Of a stretch of 64,000 bases of DNA, positions 50,415 through 58,018 are shown piece after piece (the stretch's first letter is position 1; each line of letters opens with the position of its first letter). Below the pieces are notes generated by a model. That model was given only the letters and a program-made list of their open reading frames with translations, made no database searches and had not been told where the DNA came from. The position numbers were made by a program, and so were the translations under genes. The DNA is from Pseudomaricurvus hydrocarbonicus (GTDB lineage Bacteria > Pseudomonadota > Gammaproteobacteria > Pseudomonadales > Cellvibrionaceae): contig NZ_JAAONZ010000006.1 in the NCBI RefSeq assembly GCF_011602365.1, forward strand, positions 186,001 through 250,000. Direction: 5' to 3'.

Positions 50415-51758
50415 TTATTTCAGCAGCTTTTGGAACTCCGGCGCGATGTTGATCTGCCCTTCGTTGACAAACGCCTCGTGATTTTCTTCGACGTGTTTCA
50501 GTTCGTAGCCGTAGTTCACTAATAGACCGCAGGATTGACGCAAGCCATTCGCTGAGGTGTCTCCGAGCCAGTTCAGACGGGCTATTCGCGCTCCATTGCC
50601 CAGATGGAAACGGGCCACAGGATCCAGCGGTTTTTGACCTTTTTTGGCGGTATAGAGGTAGTGGGCGCAGAGACGGGTCAGCAGCGGTTGCAGCAGCTCA
50701 CAACACGTCGGGTCATCGTGCCAGTTGGGAGTGTCCAGCAGTTGCAAGTGCTCGCGCTCTTCGCCCTCAAGCAGCGGGCTTTCCGGATTGTCTATTTCCT
50801 GCTTTAACCAGCGGCGGAACCCCGGGATGGGCGACAAGGTAGCAAACTGTTTCAGTTGGGGAAATTCGCTGCGCAGTTCCAGCACCACCTGCTTGATGAG
50901 GAAGTTACCGAAGGAGATGCCTCGCAAACCCTCCTGGCAGTTGCTGATGCTGTAGAAGATGGCTGTGTCAAACTCGCTGTGATGCCCGTTGCCGTTGCCG
51001 TTGCCATTTGCCGCAGCCACGTCATCGGTATCGGGATCCGCCAGCAGTTCCTGAACGTTGCCAGCCATGCCTTTCACCAGGGCCACTTCGACAAAAATGA
51101 GGGGTTCATCATCCAGCGCGGGGTGGAAGAACGCAAAACAGCGACGATCATCAGCGAGTCGGCGGCGCAGGTCATCCCAACCACTCATCTCGTGTACGGC
51201 CTCATAGGCAATGAGTTTTTCCAGAGTTTGCGCCGGAGTCCGCCAGCTGATTTTTTCCAGCGTCAGGAAACCCCGGTTGAACCAGGAAATCATCAGGTGT
51301 TTGAGGTCGTAGTCGATGCCCGCCAGGTGGGGTTGTTTATCCAGCAGGGACAGTAACTGCAGACGCATCTTAATCAGGGTCGCGGTCCCTTTGGGAGCCA
51401 TATTGATGCGGCTGAACAGGCGGTGACGGGGGGCTTCTACCGCATGATACAGCGCCCGGTAGGTCTCCATGGTGGTGTTTTGTTTAAAGGCTTCTGCGCA
51501 TTCCAAAATTTGTTTAGGCTCCGGGCTGAACTCCCGGTACAGCATATTAAAGAACTCCAGTTGCTCGGTGTCATTCAATGCCTGATAGGCCTTGACCACT
51601 TCGTGTGCGATGGCCGTACCCATGGCTTCACCTTTGCTGGTGCAAAGCTCGTGGCAGAGGCTGGACAGGGTTTGTTTTTTATCCTGGCGATTGCGCCGGG
51701 GGAGGAACTCCCGGCCGGCCTCGGCAATCGAACTGACCCATTGGCTGAATTTTTTCAT
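50415..51758 (-). CDS. Malonyl-CoA decarboxylase
   Basis: A 447-residue protein with the N-terminal helical domain (VVKAYQALNDTEQLEFFNML, SRINMAPKGTATLIKMRLQL) and C-terminal GNAT-fold catalytic domain of MCD. Ser in FYSISNCQEGLRGISFGNFL and the later His residues in AHYLYTAKKG and ARFHLGNGARI are the candidate catalytic dyad. It decarboxylates malonyl-CoA to acetyl-CoA. ATG 51758 with SD GGAGA. Cytoplasmic; no mitochondrial-type targeting. Upstream inverted repeat at 51912-51941. The adjacent synthetase on the same strand is separated by a terminator, so a MatA-MatB pair is not supported. Confidence 0.93.
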   Translation of the reverse strand: MKKFSQWVSSIAEAGREFLPRRNRQDKKQTLSSLCHELCTSKGEAMGTAIAHEVVKAYQALNDTEQLEFFNMLYREFSPEPKQILECAEAFKQNTTMETYRALYHAVEAPRHRLFSRINMAPKGTATLIKMRLQLLSLLDKQPHLAGIDYDLKHLMISWFNRGFLTLEKISWRTPAQTLEKLIAYEAVHEMSGWDDLRRRLADDRRCFAFFHPALDDEPLIFVEVALVKGMAGNVQELLADPDTDDVAAANGNGNGNGHHSEFDTAIFYSISNCQEGLRGISFGNFLIKQVVLELRSEFPQLKQFATLSPIPGFRRWLKQEIDNPESPLLEGEEREHLQLLDTPNWHDDPTCCELLQPLLTRLCAHYLYTAKKGQKPLDPVARFHLGNGARIARLNWLGDTSANGLRQSCGLLVNYGYELKHVEENHEAFVNEGQINIAPEFQKLLK

Positions 51759-51911
51759 AGACGAAATCTCCTGCCTAACAACAATTGGTAATGAATCCTT
51801 CCTTGTCTTCCTGTTCGCTTGCAGACACGCGTGGTCTGAGACTGTCAAAGCCTTGTGCGCTGTTTGCGGAGACCATCAGTCGGTACAGGAAGGGTAATGC
51901 GGTATCGCTAA

Positions 51912-51941
51912 TGTATATCACTCACTGCCGGTGAATATACA
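51912..51941 (-). promoter_or_regulatory. Inverted repeat upstream of malonyl-CoA decarboxylase
   Basis: TGTATAT(CAC) ... (GTG)A-ATATACA: 7-bp perfect arms extended by CAC/GTG with one bulged A, about 155 bases before the start codon. Candidate operator or promoter element. Confidence 0.45.
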
Positions 51942-51971
51942 TGCGCTGGTCGTTCAGTAAAAGGATGCAAG

Positions 51972-52003
51972 AAAAAGGCCGCAACCTGAGCCGCGGCCTT
52001 TTT
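51972..52003 (-). terminator. Intrinsic terminator of the acyl-CoA synthetase operon
   Basis: AAAAAGGCCGC/GCGGCCTTTTT, an 11-bp stem with a 10-base loop; on the minus strand the run reads into T residues. It lies 30 bases beyond the synthetase stop and would also work on the plus strand. Confidence 0.82.
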
Positions 52004-52032
52004 CGGTTTTCTGGTTGATGGCTTGCTGATCG

Positions 52033-53523
52033 TCAGTCCAGAAACAGTTTTTTCACTTCGCGGCGCAACAGCTTGCCCATTTCATTGTAGGGCAGTTCTT
52101 CTACGACAGCGATTTTCTCGGGCACACGAGAGGAACGCAGATGGTCTTTAATCAGCTGGGACAGCTCATTATTACTGGGCGTCTCGGCACCGGGTTTGAT
52201 GACCACGGCCACGGCCACCGCCTCGCCCCACTCAACCGAGGGTGCGCCTACAGCCACAGAGTCGGCAATGGCCGGATGAGTGGCCAGCACATCTTCGATT
52301 TCACCGGGAGAAATATTCTCGCCGCCGCGCACGATCACGTCATCCGCGCGGCCCGCAAGAAACAGATAGCCTTCATCATCCAGGTAACCCGCATCGCGGG
52401 TCGGGAACCAGCCTTCGGCATCGAGAACGCTTTTCTCGCGGTACTCGCCTGACACCTGTTCGCCGCGCACGTAAATTTCTCCGCGTTCACCGGCGGCCAG
52501 TACCTGGCCTTCGTCATCGCGGATTTCCAGCTCGATGGTCGGCAGGGGTTTACCCACCGAACCCAGACGCGCTCGTACCGCAGGGTCATCCGATTGATGG
52601 GCGGTGCGATGGTCTTCCGGGGTCAGCAGGGCAATGGTGGAGCTGGTTTCCGTCAGGCCATAGGCGTTGGTGAAATTACAGTTGGGGAACAGGTCCAGTG
52701 CCTGGGCGATCAGTTCCGGCGGCATACGCCCGCCCCCGTAGGCGATAGATTGCACAGAGGGCAGAGTCGCGTTACCGGTTTCTTCCATGCGAGCAATGAC
52801 ACGGGCGAGCATGGTCGGTACCAGGAAGGCATTGGTTACTTGCTCGTCCCCGGCCAGTTTCAGCCAGGTGTCCGGATCGAATGCCGGCAACATGACGATA
52901 CGGCGCATCGAGTAGAAAGAGCTCAACAGCGCAGAGATTCCGGCGATGTGGTACGGCGGTACACACACCAGCTGGGCGTCCGTTTCTTCGGCGGTCATAA
53001 ATTCGTAGGCGCCCAGAATGTAACCCAACAGGTTGGTGTGGCGCAGCAGGGCGGCTTTGGGGGCGGCGGTGGTACCACTGGTGAAGATCTGGGCGGCAAT
53101 GCCTTCGCCTTCACGCTCTTCGCCCGAGGCGCCAGCGGCGGCTTCTTCAGCGGCCTGCACGAACGCTTCGCGAGTGGCACAGGTGTGGCCCTGGCTGAGA
53201 CGATTACTGCGCTCAACGTCACCAATCACATAGGCAGGCTTGATCCGGTCGAGCAGGGCTCCCAGGGCTTCGTCTGCGAGGCGGTAATTGAGGGGCACGT
53301 AAGGGATACCCGCCATGGCGGCACCAAACAGGGCGATGGGGGCCGCTTCGCTGCTCTCGTCGAGCAGGGCCACCTGTTCACAGCCACTGTTGATGAAAAT
53401 CTCAGCAGCACCCTTGGCGGCCTCAAGCAGTTGGCCGTAGGTCCAGCGGCGACCGTCACAAACCAGACCAACTCGGTCCGCGCCTGCTTCGGCCGCCATT
53501 TGCAGAATCAATACAATGTTCAT
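52033..53523 (-). CDS. Class I adenylate-forming acyl-CoA synthetase
   Basis: A 496-residue ANL ligase: ATP loop IFTSGTTAAPKAALL, NAYGLTETSS, GWFPTRDAGYLDDEGYLFLAGRADD (split over two motifs), RGGENISPGEIED and the C-terminal Lys in MGKLLRR. It activates a carboxylic acid with ATP and loads CoA. Canonical loop, unlike the ligase at 44960. It ends an operon with a CoA-transferase and a 96-residue protein (54044, 53617). SD before ATG 53523 is weak, so coupling to upstream translation is likely. Chain length and type of acid are unknown. Confidence 0.9.
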   Translation of the reverse strand: MNIVLILQMAAEAGADRVGLVCDGRRWTYGQLLEAAKGAAEIFINSGCEQVALLDESSEAAPIALFGAAMAGIPYVPLNYRLADEALGALLDRIKPAYVIGDVERSNRLSQGHTCATREAFVQAAEEAAAGASGEEREGEGIAAQIFTSGTTAAPKAALLRHTNLLGYILGAYEFMTAEETDAQLVCVPPYHIAGISALLSSFYSMRRIVMLPAFDPDTWLKLAGDEQVTNAFLVPTMLARVIARMEETGNATLPSVQSIAYGGGRMPPELIAQALDLFPNCNFTNAYGLTETSSTIALLTPEDHRTAHQSDDPAVRARLGSVGKPLPTIELEIRDDEGQVLAAGERGEIYVRGEQVSGEYREKSVLDAEGWFPTRDAGYLDDEGYLFLAGRADDVIVRGGENISPGEIEDVLATHPAIADSVAVGAPSVEWGEAVAVAVVIKPGAETPSNNELSQLIKDHLRSSRVPEKIAVVEELPYNEMGKLLRREVKKLFLD

Positions 53524-53616
53524 AGGTCAGAAAACGACTCGGTCAGATGATGGCTATTCGTCGGTAAGAAGGCTAAGTGTCAACAGTTGACCGACGCCTT
53601 CATAAAGACGCTGGAA

Positions 53617-53907
53617 TTAATCCGAAGACGGCAGAGGCTTGGCGTCCTTGGTGGGCAGCAGCTGACCGTCGATGGCCAGAGCACCTTCACCGGCTTTAAC
53701 GCACAGCAGTTCCACGGAGCCATCTTCGTTCACATAGCGCTTGCCCATCAGGGTGCCACCGGCGAAGTCAGGGTTAACACTGCCTTTCTCTGCGGCACCT
53801 TCAGCCGTCATGGGGGCACCGCCGCACTCGACTACCAGGTCGCTGCCTTTGATGACCATCACTTCTGTGTTGCAAACCGTACTTTTGAGTTTCGTTCCTG
53901 GTTTCAT
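53617..53907 (-). CDS. Small conserved protein of unknown function with paired cysteines
   Basis: A 96-residue protein: KPGTKLKSTVCNTEVMVIKG, DLVVECGGAPM, then YVNEDGSVELLCVKAGEG. Cys12, Cys28 and a third near residue 69 recall short proteins I have seen beside acyl-CoA ligases in actinobacteria, which start with the same KPGT-LKS-VC-TEV pattern. Beta-rich and without a membrane segment; a metal-binding or carrier-like role is conceivable but not shown. It sits between the CoA-transferase (137 bases) and the synthetase (94 bases) on one strand. Confidence 0.72.
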   Translation of the reverse strand: MKPGTKLKSTVCNTEVMVIKGSDLVVECGGAPMTAEGAAEKGSVNPDFAGGTLMGKRYVNEDGSVELLCVKAGEGALAIDGQLLPTKDAKPLPSSD

Positions 53908-54043
53908 AATGTTCTCGTTCCACTATTCAGGTATATCAGGTGTGAAGGGTGTCAGCAGCTGCCGGACACCGAATGTACATTTCCGCCTGGCCCCAACCTT
54001 TTCGTAAAGCTAAAACGGTAAGGCTGGCCAGGCGCGTCATGGA

Positions 54044-55270
54044 TCAGGCGATCGCGCCTTTGGATTTCAGTTCCTCGATCTTGTCCCACTCCAGGCCCAG
54101 TTCCATCAACACCAGCTCGGTGTGCTCCGAGGCCAGGGGCGCGCGGTCGGTTTTCACGGGTTCGTGGTTGAACTGTACAGGGCCTCGTACCAGCTTGATA
54201 GGTTCACCGCCGTCGGACGCTTCCACTTCAAACAGCATGTCGTTGGCCAGAGCCTGCTCATCGGTGGCAATGTCCAGCAAGCTCTGTACCGGTGCCCACT
54301 GACCGGTGTAGGTTTTGAGGTGCTCGCGCCAGTATTTAAAGTCCTTCCCGGCGAAGGCGGCGACGATGATTTCGCTGGCCGCTTCCCAGTTTTTCATCAG
54401 GGCTTCGGGGGTTGAGAAACGCTCATCTTCAGCACATTCAGCGTGTCCAATATGTTCAAAGAAGCTCTTGATGTGTTTGCCTGGTGTCAGGGTGCACATG
54501 TTGATCACCCCGCCGTCGGAGGCGTAGTAATTGCCCATCAGCGGGTTGCCGGGGTTGGCGCCGGACTGAGGCATGCGGTTGCCCATGACCTGACCGGTTT
54601 CGATGCCCATGTCGATGGAGGTGCCTGATGCCCACCAGGCGGTGCTCAGCAGGGAGACATCGACTTCGGTGGCTTCGCCTGTCTGCGCGCGATGGAACAG
54701 GGCAGCGGCAATACCGCCGGCGATGTTCATGCCGCCAATGGAATCGCCAAAGGCTGGAATTCCCTGAGCGATGGGACCGCCTAACTCTTTGGGGGACATG
54801 GCGTCAGCGATACCGCTGCGGTTCCAAAAGGCGGTGCCGTCGAAACCGCCGGTGTCACGTTCAGGGCCTTTGTCACCGAAGGCGCTACCGCGGGCGTAAA
54901 TGATGTTGGGGTTGACCGCGCGGATGTGTTCGAGGTCGAACTTCATTTTCTGGCGCTGATTTGGCAGATAATTCGTTAAAAATACGTCGGCGGTCTTGGC
55001 CAGTTCGTAGATGACTTCCATGCCTTCCGGAGTGGAAATATCGACGCCCACACTGCGTTTGCCGCGGTTGGGGTGTTCAACGAAAGGGCTGCGGTTGGGG
55101 TTGGTGTCCACACCGCCCATCTTCACGAAGCCGCGCTGAGTGTCACCGCGTACCGGGTGTTCAATTTTGATTACATCAGCACCCCAGTCGGCCAGTATGG
55201 CACCGGCGGCTGGCACAAAGGTAAATTGCGCCACTTCGAGGACTCTTACCCCTTTCATTACTTGTGTCAT
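54044..55270 (-). CDS. CaiB/BaiF family CoA-transferase (second)
   Basis: A 408-residue class III CoA-transferase: MKGVRVLEVAQFTFVPAAGA, ADWGADVIKIEHPVRGD, HPNRGKRSVGVD and catalytic Asp176 in IPAFGDSIGG. SD GGAGGAG is very strong. It differs strongly from the protein at 652-1866; here the first segment has AQFTFVPA where the other has FTRVLAGP. Heads the operon with the small protein and acyl-CoA synthetase. A class III transferase and a ligase in one operon suggest two ways of activating one acid, or a racemase-type role for this fold. Confidence 0.92.
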   Translation of the reverse strand: MTQVMKGVRVLEVAQFTFVPAAGAILADWGADVIKIEHPVRGDTQRGFVKMGGVDTNPNRSPFVEHPNRGKRSVGVDISTPEGMEVIYELAKTADVFLTNYLPNQRQKMKFDLEHIRAVNPNIIYARGSAFGDKGPERDTGGFDGTAFWNRSGIADAMSPKELGGPIAQGIPAFGDSIGGMNIAGGIAAALFHRAQTGEATEVDVSLLSTAWWASGTSIDMGIETGQVMGNRMPQSGANPGNPLMGNYYASDGGVINMCTLTPGKHIKSFFEHIGHAECAEDERFSTPEALMKNWEAASEIIVAAFAGKDFKYWREHLKTYTGQWAPVQSLLDIATDEQALANDMLFEVEASDGGEPIKLVRGPVQFNHEPVKTDRAPLASEHTELVLMELGLEWDKIEELKSKGAIA

Positions 55271-55304
55271 ATTATTATCTCCTCCGGAGTCACTTTTTCA
55301 GTGA

Positions 55305-55333
55305 GTATACTATTCAACAGCGTTGTTGTATAC
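55305..55333. promoter_or_regulatory. Nested palindrome between CoA-transferase and SDR
   Basis: GTATAC-TATT-CAACA-GCGT-TGTTG-TATAC: inner CAACA-N4-TGTTG (55315-55328) inside outer GTATAC copies, 35 bases before the CoA-transferase start and within the 319-base divergent region 55271-55589. No gene is seen in that region; the rest, 55340-55570, shows nothing further that I can support. Confidence 0.5.
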
Positions 55334-55589
55334 GGCTGATTTTTCCGGTATAAATGTCTCTTAATGGAAGTTACCTTGTCTGTTCATGACAGCTGCCCGG
55401 GCCAATTCTGAAAGCCACCGCAGCAGATCCGGTAAAAACCCCAAGCGAGATGCTGTAAGCCAGACTACACGGTGGGTTGGGACACACTTGCAACAGATCA
55501 GAGAGACTGCGTGTCGGGTCAGGTGCCTGTTCCGCGACAGATAAAAATACGCCAAATAAATGCCATAACAAGCGATCAGGAGATAGTAC

Positions 55590-56369
55590 ATGAAAATTGA
55601 TTCTTCACTTTCCGCCGTAGTGACGGGAGGTGCGTCAGGTTTGGGGCTGGCAACAGTCAAAGCGCTGCGGGCTCAGGGGGTTAAAGTCGCCATTTTTGAC
55701 CTGAACGAAGAAACCGGGGAAAAGGCCGCCGAAGAAACCGGTGCCGTGTTCTGTCAGGTGGATGTGTTGTCGGATGAGAGCGTTGATGCCGCGTTTGCCA
55801 AGGCCCGTGCGGCCAATGGTCAGGAGCGTGTGCTGGTGTGCTGTGCCGGCGGCGGCAACGCTATTCCCACCGCTCGGCGCAATAAAGAAACCGGTGCTGT
55901 CGACATCTTCCCGTCGGACAAGTTTGAGTGGGTTCTAAAGCTCAACACCGTCGGCACCTTCCGCTGCATCACTCGCTCAGCGGCTGGCATGATGACCCTC
56001 GATCCCATCGACGGCGAGCGCGGAGTCTGTATCAACACGGCCTCAGCGGCGGCGACGGAAGGTCAGATGGGGCAAGCGGCCTATTCGGCAGCCAAGGCGG
56101 CCATTGTCGGCATGACCCTGACCATCGCGCGCGACCTGGCGCGTGAAAATATTCGTATCAACACCATCCAGCCGGGTATTTTTGCCACCCCGGCACTGAT
56201 GAAAGCGCCGCAGAAAATGCTGGATGCACTCGGGGCGATGGTGCCGAACCCGGCGCGTCTGGGCAATGCCGATGAGTATGCGAGCATGGCCCTGGAAATG
56301 GTGCGCAACGGCTACCTCAATGGCGAAACAGTGCGTCTGGATGGCGCCATTCGGATGCAGCCGCGTTAA
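55590..56369 (+). CDS. SDR family oxidoreductase (17beta-HSD10-like)
   Basis: A 259-residue SDR: TGGASGLGLATVKAL, AIFDLNEETGEKAAEE, then an active-site segment NTASAAATEGQMGQAAYSAAK. The GQxGQxAYSAxK wording and the long insert before it (SAAGMMTLDPIDGERG) are characteristic of the type 10 3-hydroxyacyl-CoA/hydroxysteroid dehydrogenase branch. The usual NNAG is CAGGG. SD AGGAG. It is followed by a good terminator, so it is a single gene, divergent from the CoA-transferase operon and possibly co-controlled through 55305-55333. A beta-oxidation step is the likely role. Confidence 0.9.
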   Translation: MKIDSSLSAVVTGGASGLGLATVKALRAQGVKVAIFDLNEETGEKAAEETGAVFCQVDVLSDESVDAAFAKARAANGQERVLVCCAGGGNAIPTARRNKETGAVDIFPSDKFEWVLKLNTVGTFRCITRSAAGMMTLDPIDGERGVCINTASAAATEGQMGQAAYSAAKAAIVGMTLTIARDLARENIRINTIQPGIFATPALMKAPQKMLDALGAMVPNPARLGNADEYASMALEMVRNGYLNGETVRLDGAIRMQPR

Positions 56370-56395
56370 TAGTTGTCACAGTGCTTTAATTAAGG

Positions 56396-56420
56396 AAAGG
56401 GCCATCAGGCCCTTTTTTTT
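56396..56420 (+). terminator. Intrinsic terminator after the SDR
   Basis: AAAGGGCC-ATCA-GGCCCTTT followed by an unbroken T run to 56420, 27 bases after the stop codon. Confidence 0.9.
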
Positions 56421-56453
56421 CGTCGAGGCTTGCCCGGCCTAAGATTGCCCGCA

Positions 56454-57503
56454 CTAAAGCTTCACTACCTGATCTAAAAACTCACGGGTCGCATTAAGAG
56501 CTTCACGCTGTTGTGAAAACAGTCCGATGCTCATGAAGCCGTGGATCATGGTGGGATAGTTTTTAAGTGTGGTGACGGTGCCTTCACTCTGCAGGCGTTT
56601 GGCGTAGGTCTGGCCATCATCACGCAGCGGATCAAAACCCGCCGTCACGATCAGCGCCGGGGGCAGGCTGGACAGGTGAGCTGCGTAAAGTGGCGATACG
56701 TAAGGATCGGTTTTGTCCGTAACGTGCCCCAGATAAGCTGTGTCAAAAGCGTTTCTGGCCGAAGTGGACAAACCATAGCCGTCAATGAAGAGCTCTTTGC
56801 TGGGATAGTGTGTGTCCGTCAAGTCGGTTGCCGGGTAGTAGAGGATTTGGGCATGGATTGCCGGGCCGTTCTCATCACGGGCTTTTTGGGCGGTCACCGC
56901 CGCCAGATTGCCACCGGCACTGTCGCCAGCAACAATGATGCGGTTCGCATCGCCATTGAGCTCGGCGGCATGCTGAGCCGCCCATTGCAAGGCGGCATAG
57001 CCGTCCTCCACCGCAGCAGGATAAGGGTATTTGGGGGCCAGGCGGTAATCCACAGAAATGACGATGGCGTGCGCGACGTTGCTTAATTGTCGGGCCAGCG
57101 GGTCAAAAATATCCACACTCCCCACCACAAACCCGCCACCGTGGTAGTAGACCATGATTGGCAGAGGTGTGTCGGCAGAACTCAACTCGGTGCTGGCGGG
57201 CCAATAAATGCGGGCGGGAATATCCACGCCGTCACCGGGGATCGTAATGTCTTCGGTTTTGCTGACCGTCTCTTTGGGCAATGTTCCGCTGAGGCCATAA
57301 ATCAAATTGACCGGCAATTTGAATTCAAAATCAATGTCGGGATCGGGCTTGTAGTTGATCTCAAAACTCAGCAGGTGCAGAGAAAAGGCCGCGCGATAAT
57401 CCAGGCGCCCGTGAGGGGTATAGGTCCAGCTGTAGGTGATGCCAAACGCGATCAGCAGTACAACCAACAAGCCATAGAGAAACGGGTGTTTTTTCAGAGT
57501 CAT
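56454..57503 (-). CDS. Membrane-anchored HSL-type alpha/beta hydrolase
   Basis: A 349-residue esterase with an N-terminal anchor (FLYGLLVVLLIAFGITYSW, about 8-26). HGGG at 121-124, nucleophile Ser195 in GDSAGGN, Asp in AGFDPLRDDG and His in TMIHGFMS complete the site. Probably anchored in the inner membrane facing the periplasm. Third member of this family in the window; the other two are exported (24160) and cytoplasmic (46884). It converges on the SDR gene. Ester hydrolysis of a short or medium acyl substrate is expected. Confidence 0.88.
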   Translation of the reverse strand: MTLKKHPFLYGLLVVLLIAFGITYSWTYTPHGRLDYRAAFSLHLLSFEINYKPDPDIDFEFKLPVNLIYGLSGTLPKETVSKTEDITIPGDGVDIPARIYWPASTELSSADTPLPIMVYYHGGGFVVGSVDIFDPLARQLSNVAHAIVISVDYRLAPKYPYPAAVEDGYAALQWAAQHAAELNGDANRIIVAGDSAGGNLAAVTAQKARDENGPAIHAQILYYPATDLTDTHYPSKELFIDGYGLSTSARNAFDTAYLGHVTDKTDPYVSPLYAAHLSSLPPALIVTAGFDPLRDDGQTYAKRLQSEGTVTTLKNYPTMIHGFMSIGLFSQQREALNATREFLDQVVKL

Positions 57504-58018
57504 ATCGTTGTTCTTATTTTAATAAGTAATGGTTGATGGGATGTAGGGCGGATTAGCTACTCACCATCCCCCTTTACGGTGAGTACCATTGTAATGTGCG
57601 CTCGTATCTTTTCGTATCGCTCAGCGGCCAGAGTGCTGAGAGAGAAGGCTAAAGCCGCGTTTTGCGTAAGGCAAGTAAGTGTAATTGCCACTGCAGTCAA
57701 TACGATGTCAGTTGTCCAGCCTAATACAGATTTCCCCCGCACTGTGTCAATTAGTGTAATTGCGGCCTTAAAGTCTTGAGACTGCCTGGTAAACTTTTAT
57801 AATTCTTGAATTGGTCAGGCCATCATGCCAGAATCGATCGTGTTTTCGAGAGCGGATCAGGCGGTGGTTACTGCTTGGCCGATGGTTGGTTGTGTTAATT
57901 TGTGGTTAGTAACAAAGCGCTAAACTCAGCGAGAAACTAGAAACTAGAAACTAGAAACTAGAAACTAGAAAGAGCCGGTGTTTAAAGGACTGTCACGAAC
58001 ATTAAAAGAGAGGGTGTC
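57504..58018. other. Intergenic region before the GH2 gene
   Basis: About 515 bases between divergent genes with no credible coding frame (one 61-codon minus frame lacks an SD). It contains the 7-bp tandem array at 57934-57968 and ends with the GH2 SD GAGAGGGTG. Promoters for both the esterase and the glycosidase must lie here, but I see no convincing consensus. Confidence 0.5.
57934..57968. repeat. Five tandem copies of AAACTAG
   Basis: Five perfect 7-bp copies, 50 bases before the GH2 start codon. A slippage-prone array at a promoter or leader position. Confidence 0.9.

Noticed and set aside
50415-53523. MatA-MatB (malonyl-CoA decarboxylase/synthetase) pair
   Set aside because: A strong terminator separates the genes, and the synthetase sequence looks like a general acyl-CoA ligase without features that I can tie to malonate.
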